NCBI GenBank assembly: GCA_029859085.1
Contig: JAOUDU010000185.1
Location: forward strand, 1-6,069
Length of the DNA: 6,069 nucleotides
Direction of reading: 5' to 3'
From: Gammaproteobacteria bacterium
Lineage (GTDB): Bacteria > Pseudomonadota > Gammaproteobacteria > Pseudomonadales > Halieaceae
Shown here: positions 1 to 5,912 of the stretch, piece after piece
Numbering within the stretch: the first letter of the stretch is position 1
Layout of the letters: every line of letters begins with the position of its first letter
Notes under the pieces: generated by a model
Seen by the model: the letters and a program-made list of their open reading frames with translations, nothing else
Told to the model about the DNA's origin: nothing
Databases searched by the model: none
Made by a program: the position numbers and the translations under genes

Positions 1-1000
1 GCTTCTCGACGTTCACTTCCTGGCTGCCGTTGAGGTTGATCACGGTCGCGCCCTTGCTCTTCGCATCCTCCACGGTATCCACCAGGCGCTTGACCGACCT
101 GTCGTCGATGATCGCGGTGTAATCGGCATGGTTGATATCGGGGCAGTGCTTCGCCACGTAGGCTTGCGCCTTCGCGATAAAATCCTCGCGCTGGGATTCA
201 TGCACGAACACGTAGTCCACGTTGGTGCAGATCTGCCCGGCGTTGAACTGCTTGACGAACATGATGCGGCCCACGGCCTTTTCCATCGGGTAATTGGGGT
301 CGATCACCGCCGGGGCCTTGCCCCCCAGTTCCAGCACCACCGGGGTCAGGTTCTGGGCGGCGGACGCCATCACCGAGCGGCCGGTCTGGCCGGAGCCGGT
401 AAACACCAGCAGGTCGAAAGGGATTTTGGAAAACTCGACGCCGACGCCACCGGTCTCCTCGAAAAACCTCAGCTTCTCCTCGGGCAGGTACTTCGGCGAG
501 ATCCGCTTCAGCAGGCGGGTCAGGTTGATGGAGTTTTCCGACATCTTGACCATCGCCCGGTTGCCCGCGGCGAACGCGGCGGCCAGCGGCATGAAGCTCA
601 GGTTTATCGGGAAGTTCCAGGGCACGATGATGCCCACCACACCCAGCGGCTGCGGGATCACCCGGTTCCTTGCCCCCATGAACATGCTCTGGTCCACGTG
701 CCGCTTCTGCACCCTGGTCCACTTCTTCAGGTGCTTGATCGCGTCATTGATGCCGTCTGTCACCGAGATGATCTCGGCGAACTGGGTCTCGTGGCGGGAG
801 CGGTTGCTGTAGTCCTGGCTGATTGCGGTAATGATCTCCTCGCGGTTCTCGTTGATCATCCGTTTCAGGTTTTCCAGGTCCTGCCGGCGCTGGCCCAGGT
901 CCGGGTTCGGGGCCGCAAGGTACAGTGCACGCTGCGCCTCGAAGTGGGCTTTCAACACGGTCCCGGTCTCACTGTGCGGGTTCGCTTCTATCGCTGTCAT
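1..1000 (-). CDS. Aldehyde dehydrogenase, coniferyl-aldehyde-dehydrogenase-like (C-terminal part cut by window edge)
   Basis: NAD(P)-dependent ALDH-superfamily enzyme oxidising an aldehyde to a carboxylic acid in the cytosol. The first 333 residues are visible; coniferyl aldehyde dehydrogenases are about 470-480 residues, so roughly the last third is missing. Seen directly: PWNFP at residues 127-131 with the oxyanion Asn129; the cofactor-binding KMSE at 152-155; the Rossmann turn FTGSG at 200-204; LELGGK with general base Glu224; and AGQICT with nucleophile Cys258. The 34-residue Glu-Cys spacing is normal for the family. KMSE instead of the usual KPSE, and the absence of a long N-terminal extension, point to the CALDH-like group. 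The ATG at 1000 is preceded by a GAGG-type ribosome site about 8 bases upstream. It lies 200 bp downstream of a co-oriented operon and probably has its own promoter. Substrate is not certain: coniferyl aldehyde, medium- or long-chain aldehydes, or a product of the nearby P450 pathway are all possible. Confidence 0.93.
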   Translation of the reverse strand, partial: MTAIEANPHSETGTVLKAHFEAQRALYLAAPNPDLGQRRQDLENLKRMINENREEIITAISQDYSNRSRHETQFAEIISVTDGINDAIKHLKKWTRVQKRHVDQSMFMGARNRVIPQPLGVVGIIVPWNFPINLSFMPLAAAFAAGNRAMVKMSENSINLTRLLKRISPKYLPEEKLRFFEETGGVGVEFSKIPFDLLVFTGSGQTGRSVMASAAQNLTPVVLELGGKAPAVIDPNYPMEKAVGRIMFVKQFNAGQICTNVDYVFVHESQREDFIAKAQAYVAKHCPDINHADYTAIIDDRSVKRLVDTVEDAKSKGATVINLNGSQEVNVEK

Positions 1001-1070
1001 CTGCCTGTCCTCGGTTGGAATGTAAGTCGGGATATCCGAGCTGGAATATGCGGTCTCGTCCTGGCCCGGG

Positions 1071-1076
1071 ATTATG
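1071..1076 (-). promoter_or_regulatory. Weak candidate -10 box for the aldehyde dehydrogenase gene
   Basis: On the minus strand these bases read CATAAT, five of six matches to the sigma-70 -10 consensus, about 70 bases before the ALDH start codon. No good -35 hexamer is found at 16-18 bases upstream, where the sequence is around TCCGTT. The call rests on one box and the size of the gap, so it is only suggestive. Confidence 0.25.
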
Positions 1077-1153
1077 CGCTATTTTCGCTGAAAAACGGAC
1101 TCCGGGTTTAGGAAATCGCGCCTGATTGCGGTCATTTATGGCCAGGATTCCCG

Positions 1154-1176
1154 GGGCCGCACCTGCCTCGCGGCCC
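1154..1176 (-). terminator. GC-rich hairpin downstream of the CoA-binding gene, possible terminator
   Basis: Perfect 7-bp inverted repeat GGGCCGC / GCGGCCC (1154-1160 and 1170-1176) with a 9-base loop, 25 bases past the stop of the CoA-binding protein gene. It is where an operon-ending structure would be expected, but no U-tract follows on the minus strand, so it is not a classical intrinsic terminator. It could instead be an mRNA 3'-end stabiliser or chance in GC-rich sequence. Confidence 0.35.
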
Positions 1177-1200
1177 GATCGCCGACAGGTCAAGCATAGA

Positions 1201-1662
1201 TCAATTTTGGGCCTGGGCCTCCCCGAGAGGGTGCCGCACCAGCCCGGCAGCCTGCAGGCGGGGCAACTCGATAGCGGGACAGCGGTCCATGACCACGGCG
1301 ACACCCGCCCGCTCCGCGGTCGCCGCGGCGGCGATATCGACCACACCCAGCTGCGTCCAGAGGGTTTTGGCCCCGATCGCGATCACCTCACTGACGATAC
1401 CCTGCAGGTAGTGCGCCTGGCGGAATACGTCCACCATATCGATGCCAACCGGTATCGCACCGAGGTCGGGATAGACCAGTCGGTCGAGCAGCTGCCTCCC
1501 GGCGAGCGCGGGGTTCACCGGGTATACCTGGTAACCATTGGCAAGCAGAAACCGCATCACCCCGTGGCTGGGCCTGGCGGGGTTGTCGCTGGCACCCAGC
1601 AGGGCGATGGTGCGCGTCCGGGCGAGGACCCCGGCGATGTCTGTATCAGCGGTGAGCGGCAT
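1201..1662 (-). CDS. CoA-binding domain protein, YccU-like
   Basis: Small cytosolic single-domain protein of the CoA_binding_2 (YccU-like) family, 153 residues, close to the usual size of about 140. The domain has the Rossmann fold also found in the CoA-binding part of succinyl-CoA synthetases and binds CoA or acyl-CoA; the physiological role is not established. Visible signatures: IALLGASDNPARPSHGV at 19-35 (glycine-rich nucleotide turn), YPVNP at 47-51, DMVDVFR at 75-81, LWTQLGV at 101-107 and VVMDRCPAIEL at 123-133. It starts with ATG six bases after the crotonase stop; the ribosome site is poor, so translation is probably coupled to the upstream gene. It appears to be the last gene of the three-gene minus-strand operon. 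Linkage to a crotonase suggests a role around acyl-CoA handling, which is inference only. Confidence 0.92.
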   Translation of the reverse strand: MPLTADTDIAGVLARTRTIALLGASDNPARPSHGVMRFLLANGYQVYPVNPALAGRQLLDRLVYPDLGAIPVGIDMVDVFRQAHYLQGIVSEVIAIGAKTLWTQLGVVDIAAAATAERAGVAVVMDRCPAIELPRLQAAGLVRHPLGEAQAQN

Positions 1663-1668
1663 GACCGG

Positions 1669-2514
1669 TCAGGCGTCGCCCCACTGCGGGCTGCGCTTTT
1701 CAAGGAACGCCCGGGTGCCCTCGGCGGCATCGCTGGATAACAGGCCCTCCACCATGGCCTCGGTGGCGTAGCTGAAAGCCTGTTCCAGCGGCATATCGAC
1801 CTGCCGGTAGAAGGTTTCCTTGCCCGCCCTGATCGCCCGCGCGGATTTGCCGGCAATTTTTGCCGCCAGCGCCCCGACCTCGGCGCGCAGGGCGTCGGCG
1901 GGCAGCGCCCGGTTCACCAGGCCGAAGCGGACGGCGTCAGCGGCGGACATCATCTCCCCGGTGAGGGCCATTTCCATCGCGTGCTTGCGATGAATATTGC
2001 GGCCGATTCCCACCAGCGGCGTGGTACAGAAGGTACCGATATTCACGCCGGGCGTGCAGAACCGGGCCTGCTCGCTGGCCAGCGCCAGGTCGCAGGCTGA
2101 AACGAGCTGGCAGCCCGCGGCAGTGGCGACCCCCTCGACACAGGCGATCACCGCCTTGGGTGAATGCACAATGGTCAGCATCATCCGGGCGCAGTCGTCG
2201 AGGATCCCCCGCACCCTGGCGGCCCGCTCTTTTTTGGTTTCACCGTCGCGCCGCCCCATTTCACGCAGGTCGTGCCCCGCGGAAAATACCGGTCCGGTAC
2301 TGGCAATCACGATGACCCGCACCCGGGAGTCGTCACCGGCGGCGCTGACGGCCTCCGCCAGCGCCGCGATCATCTGGCTGGACAGCGGGTTGCGCTGGTC
2401 CGGCCGGTTCAGGGTCAGCCAGAGCACGTGCCCCGACAGCTCGGCCAGGACATAGGGCGACGACGGGGACTGTTCAGCAACTGTAGTGGCGGCCTTGCCG
2501 CTGCGCCTGGCCAC
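1669..2514 (-). CDS. Enoyl-CoA hydratase/isomerase-family protein, ECHDC3-like
   Basis: Crotonase-fold protein, 281 residues, cytosolic, expected to bind an acyl-CoA thioester. NRPDQRNPLS at 36-45 and SAGHDL at 78-83 form the first CoA/oxyanion region; AAGCQLVSACDLALAS at 132-147 and FCTPGVNIGTFCTTP at 152-166 form the second. The C-terminal part (GKETFYRQ from 231, AMVEGLL from 253, FLEKRSPQW from 270) matches the ECHDC3 type from memory of that family. Both catalytic glutamates of classical enoyl-CoA hydratase are replaced: Gln136 sits in the Glu144 position and Gly156 in the Glu164 position (rat numbering). Ordinary hydration of 2-enoyl-CoA is therefore doubtful, and an isomerase, hydrolase or non-catalytic role is possible. 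The start is GTG at 2514, two bases after the TAG of the DUF3604 gene; the nearest in-frame ATG, codon 48, would remove the first strand of the domain. The weak ribosome site suggests translational coupling. Confidence 0.92.
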   Translation of the reverse strand: MARRSGKAATTVAEQSPSSPYVLAELSGHVLWLTLNRPDQRNPLSSQMIAALAEAVSAAGDDSRVRVIVIASTGPVFSAGHDLREMGRRDGETKKERAARVRGILDDCARMMLTIVHSPKAVIACVEGVATAAGCQLVSACDLALASEQARFCTPGVNIGTFCTTPLVGIGRNIHRKHAMEMALTGEMMSAADAVRFGLVNRALPADALRAEVGALAAKIAGKSARAIRAGKETFYRQVDMPLEQAFSYATEAMVEGLLSSDAAEGTRAFLEKRSPQWGDA

Positions 2515-2516
2515 GG

Positions 2517-4361
2517 CTATTTCGCCGCCACAGCGGTGGTGGCGGGCTCATACCAGATCGGCGAGGTGAAAGCGCGCTCCTGGATACTGGTGGGCAGCCC
2601 GCCGGGTACCTCGACCCCCAGTTTGGCCGCGTCGTAGGTACTCCAGCGGGGGGTGGGTATTTCCAGCACCCGCACGTAATAAAACGCGTGCTGGCCGGCG
2701 TCGAATTCGGGATCTGTCCAGGCCGTTGCCAGTTCCGCCGCGCCGATGCTGTTGCTGTAGCTCGCCTTCGCCACGTCCACCGTATTGCCGACCGCCGGCA
2801 GTTCGCCCTTCGCGTCGGGCCGGCGCTCGCCGCTCCAGCTCACGTTGTAGATTCTCTCGTGCTGGGCGCCACTGGCGTCAAGCCAGCCCTTGATGATCTG
2901 GATGCGATCGAGGTTGCCGCTGTCCGCCGCCTTGGCCGCCCACACCAGGAAGGACGGGGCCGCTTTCCCGGCAGCCCCCTGCAGGGTGCCCCCCATCGGC
3001 ACGCCGCCGGCGTAGCCCCTGGCGACGAAATCCGCGCTGTTGACGTCGTCGGCGCGATAGCCCCAGCCGCCGAAGAAACGCACCTTGATCTGGGGCCCGG
3101 TGGTACCGAAAGTCTCCCGCCGCAGCATCGCGCCGTAAATGGCCTCCCGGGTATTTTCCGTCGCCCAGACCCCCGCCAGGCCGCCGGAACTGAACTCCCG
3201 TACCTGTTGCACCTGGGCGGCGGGCTGGCCCTTTACGCCCTCCAGCCGGTGGCGGGGGTCGTTTTCGAACGCGAACTTGCCGGTGTAGTTGTACTCCTCG
3301 TTGCTGGCGGCGGCATTGTGGGTGTCGGTATCGCCGATAAAACCGTAGTGGAAGGGGTTGCCCATGCCCTTCGCGTCGAAGCTCAGGCCATCCAGCAGCG
3401 CCTGGCGGGCAAAGCTGCCCTTGCGGTGGGTGGGGCGCAAACTGTCAGCGGACAGGGTGTAGTCCCACTGCTCGAAGCCGGCGAACTCGTCATTGGGCGA
3501 CAATGCGGGATTGGTTTCCGAGGTGCCCTTGATCTGGGTGATCTCGTACAGCGGTTCGTTTTCCTGCCGGGTGCGGATATAGGCCTCGTCCAGGGGCTTG
3601 CCGTCCTGTGTCTGCAGGGAGAACATCAGGCCATCGCTGGCGTTGGCATTGTGCGGAATGGCCATCAGCGTGGCGCCCCTGGCCCGCTGCTCGCCCATCC
3701 AGGCCCACAGCTGTTCCGGGTCGGTGGAGTCGAGCGACGACAGTGCGGCATCCGGCAGTTGGCCGGAATTTTCGAACAGCACCACCCGGTGCAGGTTGCG
3801 CATCTGCGGGTTGGAGGTCCATTCAAAGGCCGGGAAGGTGGTGAATTCCCCGGGGCGGTAATAGGCGTCAGCGGTGGCCACGATATCGTGCCATACGGTT
3901 TTGTTCACCGCCGGGTCGTTCAGCGCAGGATCGGACTTGCCGGCGCTGAAGTCGCGCAATACCCCGGCAAAGGTCTGCATCCGCGTATTCTGGTCGGCGG
4001 AGGTCACACCGGCGGCCACCGGCAGTTTGCTCAGGGGGTTGGCGGGATCCTCCATCAGCTTGAATACCCCCATGTACTCGGCGTGGTCGGACACGGCGTA
4101 GAAGTCCAGCGGGTGCCTGATCTGCAGGTCCGGACCACCGCCGCCGCCCGGAATGGCCTTGCCCTGGGCCCACTGGTAGGCGTTGGCCGGCGAGGTCAGG
4201 GTGCCGTTGGTATAGGCATCGAAGGAGTAGCTGGTATGCACATGCACGGCGCCAAAGTACGCATTGGTGGCCGGCGCCGCGGGCCCGGCTGCCAGCGCGG
4301 TGGCGACCGGGGCCAACACGGACAGCGTGGCGGCCGCGAGGTATTTCGAAGCAGGCTTCAT
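2517..4361 (-). CDS. Secreted DUF3604 (PHP-like) protein
   Basis: A 614-residue protein of the DUF3604 family, whose members resemble the PHP metal-dependent phosphoesterase fold; substrate unknown. An N-terminal signal peptide is visible: Lys2 and Lys6, a hydrophobic stretch at about 8-22, and an ALA-A site near residue 24, so the protein is probably periplasmic. Candidate metal ligands, in PHP motif order: HVHTSYSFD at 40-48 (His40, His42), SDHAEY at 91-96 (Asp92, His93, Glu95), FEW with Glu180, IPHN with His237, and GDTDTH at 343-348 (Asp344, Asp346, His348). The family-typical C-terminus includes RWSTYDAAKLG at 572-582 and IQERAFTSPIWY at 593-604. The ATG at 4361 has a strong AGAGGAG ribosome site nine bases upstream. 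It is the first gene of the minus-strand operon and is transcribed divergently from the P450. Hydrolysis of a phosphorylated or other ester substrate is plausible from the fold but not shown. Length and motifs look intact. Confidence 0.93.
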   Translation of the reverse strand: MKPASKYLAAATLSVLAPVATALAAGPAAPATNAYFGAVHVHTSYSFDAYTNGTLTSPANAYQWAQGKAIPGGGGGPDLQIRHPLDFYAVSDHAEYMGVFKLMEDPANPLSKLPVAAGVTSADQNTRMQTFAGVLRDFSAGKSDPALNDPAVNKTVWHDIVATADAYYRPGEFTTFPAFEWTSNPQMRNLHRVVLFENSGQLPDAALSSLDSTDPEQLWAWMGEQRARGATLMAIPHNANASDGLMFSLQTQDGKPLDEAYIRTRQENEPLYEITQIKGTSETNPALSPNDEFAGFEQWDYTLSADSLRPTHRKGSFARQALLDGLSFDAKGMGNPFHYGFIGDTDTHNAAASNEEYNYTGKFAFENDPRHRLEGVKGQPAAQVQQVREFSSGGLAGVWATENTREAIYGAMLRRETFGTTGPQIKVRFFGGWGYRADDVNSADFVARGYAGGVPMGGTLQGAAGKAAPSFLVWAAKAADSGNLDRIQIIKGWLDASGAQHERIYNVSWSGERRPDAKGELPAVGNTVDVAKASYSNSIGAAELATAWTDPEFDAGQHAFYYVRVLEIPTPRWSTYDAAKLGVEVPGGLPTSIQERAFTSPIWYEPATTAVAAK

Positions 4362-4370
4362 CGGGAATGT

Positions 4371-4377
4371 CTCCTCT
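4371..4377 (-). promoter_or_regulatory. Ribosome binding site of the DUF3604 gene
   Basis: Minus-strand AGAGGAG, an excellent Shine-Dalgarno match, with a 9-base spacer to the ATG at 4361. An A8 run in the mRNA (T8 at 4380-4387 on the plus strand) lies directly upstream, which would keep the leader unstructured. This is the strongest ribosome site of the minus-strand operon and fits DUF3604 being its first gene. Confidence 0.75.
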
Positions 4378-4425
4378 GGTTTTTTTTAAGCTCGACTCTT
4401 TGCGCCGGCTCCCGTTGCAGCCAGC

Positions 4426-4453
4426 AGTTTAGTACTACCGCTACCAGGTGCAA
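4426..4453 (-). promoter_or_regulatory. Candidate promoter of the DUF3604 operon
   Basis: On the minus strand TTGCAC (4453-4448) and TAAACT (4431-4426) are separated by 16 bases, giving partial matches to sigma-70 -35 (3/6) and -10 (4/6) boxes, about 65 bases before the DUF3604 start. The -10 core reads CTAAACTG, like the candidate boxes of the P450 and of the gene at 5913. Moderate support from position and motif only. Confidence 0.4.
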
Positions 4454-4476
4454 AGGTATTGTGCGGGGTCACGGCG

Positions 4477-4505
4477 TGGCCAAAGCCGCGGGCTTGGCCT
4501 ACACT
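4477..4505 (+). promoter_or_regulatory. Candidate promoter of the P450 gene
   Basis: TGGCCA (4477-4482, 4/6 match to TTGACA) and TACACT (4500-4505, 4/6 match to TATAAT) are separated by exactly 17 bases. Transcription would start near 4512, leaving a short leader of about 27 bases before the ATG at 4539. An inverted repeat fills the spacer, so a bound protein here could control access of RNA polymerase. No clear Shine-Dalgarno sequence lies in the leader. Confidence 0.45.
4478..4499. repeat. Interrupted inverted repeat in the P450 promoter spacer (possible operator)
   Basis: Half-sites GGCCAA (4478-4483) and TTGGCC (4494-4499) are perfect reverse complements separated by 10 bases, a 22-base dyad. 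As RNA it also folds almost completely: GGCC then AAGCC pair with GGCTT then GGCC around a GCG loop with a single bulged A. The arms overlap the candidate -35 box and abut the -10 box. This geometry fits a dimeric transcription factor site, but no regulator gene is identified in the window. Confidence 0.45.
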
Positions 4506-4538
4506 GGCGTACATCCAACGCAACCGCGAACCAGCAGT

Positions 4539-5798
4539 ATGCCAGAACAGCACCCGAATTATACCGAGGACCAGGTAAACCTGGATCCCTACTCCCTGCC
4601 GCTGTCAGACTTCGACGTGGCCAACCCCTACCTGTTCGCCCGGGACGCGCACTGGCCCTGGTTCAGGCGCCTGCGGGACGAGGCGCCGGTGCATTACTGC
4701 GCCGACAGTTTTTTCGGGCCCTACTGGTCAGTCACCCGCTACGACGACATCATGACCGTGGACACCTCCCACGACGTATTCTCCTCTGAACCCACGATCG
4801 TCATCCGCGATCCGATCGAGGATTTCCCGCTGCCGATGTTCATCGCGATGGACCGGCCCAAGCACGATGAGCAGCGCAAGGTGGTGGCCCCGGTCGCGGG
4901 CCCCGAAAACCTGCGCAATTTCGAGCCGATCATCCGCGAGCGCACCATAGACGTGCTGGAACACCTGCCAATGGGGGAGCGTTTCAACTGGGTGGACAAA
5001 GTGTCAATCGAGCTCACCACCCGCATGCTGGCGACCCTGTTCGACTTCCCCTTCGAGGAGCGCAGCAAGCTGACCTACTGGTCGGACATCTCCACCGCCA
5101 TCCCGGGCATGGGCATGATCGACAGCGAGGAACAGCGCAAGCAAATCATGCTGGAATGCCTGGAATATTTTACCGGCCTGTGGAACGAACGGGTAAAGGC
5201 GCCGCCGAGTAACGATCTCATCTCGATGCTGGCCCACGGCGAGGCCACCAGGAATATGGGCCCGGTGGAATACCTGGGCAACCTGATCCTGCTTATCGTC
5301 GGCGGCAACGACACTACCCGCAATACCATGAGCGCCAGCGTGCTCAACCTCGCCAACAACCCGGACCAGTTCCGCAAACTGGTGGCGGAACAGGGCCTCG
5401 TACCCTCCATGGTCGCCGAAACCATACGCTGGCAGACGCCGCTGGCGCATATGCGCCGCACCGCGAAGATCGATACCGAGCTGCACGGGCAACAGATCAA
5501 GGCCGGTGACAAGGTCGTGATGTGGTATATCTCCGGCAATCGCGACGAGCGGGTTTTCGAGCGCCCGGATGAGTTCATCATCGACCGCCCCAATGTCCGC
5601 AAGCACCTCTCCTTCGGTTTCGGTATCCACCGCTGCATGGGCAACCGCCTGGCGGAGTTGCAGCTGCGCGTGCTGTGGGAGGAGATACTGAAGCGCTTCG
5701 AGCGCATCGAACTGGTCGGCGAACCCGAGCGCAGCATCTCGAGCTTCGTGCACGGGTATACGGCGCTGCCCGTTGTGGTCCATCCGCGAACCAGTTAA
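4539..5798 (+). CDS. Cytochrome P450, CYP153-type alkane/fatty-chain terminal hydroxylase
   Basis: Soluble class I bacterial P450 of 419 residues, the usual CYP153 length. CYP153 enzymes hydroxylate the terminal methyl of n-alkanes, fatty acids or related chains, using O2 and electrons from a ferredoxin and ferredoxin reductase. Visible: LPMFIAMDRPKHDEQRK at 98-114 (C-helix, His109 and Arg113 toward the heme propionates), I-helix GGNDTTRN at 255-262 with the Asp258-Thr259 acid-alcohol pair, ExxR Glu294-Arg297, and heme loop FGFGIHRCMG at 359-368 with ligand Cys366. FGPYWSVTRYDDIM near 59-72, IRWQTPLAHMRR at 296-307 and NRLAELQLRVLWEEILKR at 369-386 are typical of CYP153. The frame stays open far upstream, through the antisense of DUF3604, but the ATG at 4539 gives the family length and has N-terminal homology after it; an in-frame GTG at 4476 is less likely. 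No ferredoxin or reductase gene is adjacent within the window. Family assignment is firm; the exact subfamily and substrate are not determined. Confidence 0.95.
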   Translation: MPEQHPNYTEDQVNLDPYSLPLSDFDVANPYLFARDAHWPWFRRLRDEAPVHYCADSFFGPYWSVTRYDDIMTVDTSHDVFSSEPTIVIRDPIEDFPLPMFIAMDRPKHDEQRKVVAPVAGPENLRNFEPIIRERTIDVLEHLPMGERFNWVDKVSIELTTRMLATLFDFPFEERSKLTYWSDISTAIPGMGMIDSEEQRKQIMLECLEYFTGLWNERVKAPPSNDLISMLAHGEATRNMGPVEYLGNLILLIVGGNDTTRNTMSASVLNLANNPDQFRKLVAEQGLVPSMVAETIRWQTPLAHMRRTAKIDTELHGQQIKAGDKVVMWYISGNRDERVFERPDEFIIDRPNVRKHLSFGFGIHRCMGNRLAELQLRVLWEEILKRFERIELVGEPERSISSFVHGYTALPVVVHPRTS

Positions 5799-5853
5799 CA
5801 CTGCAGCCACCATTCCCCGGGTTTTGTTGATCTGGCGCAAAGCATGGGGGTCC

Positions 5854-5870
5854 GGGGTAACCCCTATACT
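5854..5870 (+). promoter_or_regulatory. Candidate -10 box with adjacent palindrome upstream of the 5913 gene
   Basis: TATACT (5865-5870), five of six matches to the -10 consensus, lies 42 bases before the start codon at 5913. It is directly preceded by the 11-base palindrome GGGGTAACCCC (5854-5864). The -35 position, around GCATGG, is poor, which could mean activator dependence or a false call. The surroundings match the P450 -10 region in 12 of 15 positions (4498-4512 against 5863-5877). Confidence 0.4.
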
Positions 5871-5912
5871 GCCGTCCTGCACTCCGATAATGACCAGCAG
5901 GGATAAGGTCGC

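Noticed and set aside
128..1111. 327-residue plus-strand open frame across the ALDH region
   Set aside because: The minus strand of the same bases encodes an ALDH with all catalytic motifs in order; the plus-strand product is His/Arg/Val/Gly-biased and without domains.
1144..1197. Tiny minus-strand ATG frame of 17 codons in the 200-bp gap before the ALDH
   Set aside because: Too short, with no ribosome site, and it covers the GC-rich hairpin; nothing distinguishes it from chance.
1126..1740. 204-residue plus-strand open frame over the CoA-binding gene
   Set aside because: It overlaps the clear YccU-like gene on the other strand and shows no family signature.
2688..4538. Open plus-strand frame of 617 codons continuous with the P450 frame, which would make a 1036-residue fusion protein
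   Set aside because: It is antisense to the whole DUF3604 gene, whose motifs are intact. The predicted protein there is a biased Gly/Ala/Val/Arg-rich mix with no recognisable domain, and the P450 has its expected length from 4539. High GC simply removes stop codons from this frame.
4524..5794. 11-base direct repeat CCGCGAACCAG just upstream of the P450 start (4524-4534) and at its end (5784-5794), suggestive of an inserted cassette
   Set aside because: In a 6-kb GC-rich window several 11-base repeats are expected by chance. The second copy lies inside the coding sequence and there is no mobile-element gene or compositional break.
5815..5857. CCCCGG / CCGGGG inverted repeat after the P450 as a terminator
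   Set aside because: The arms are only 6 bp with a 31-base loop, and no T-tract follows; the right arm runs into the candidate promoter of the next gene.
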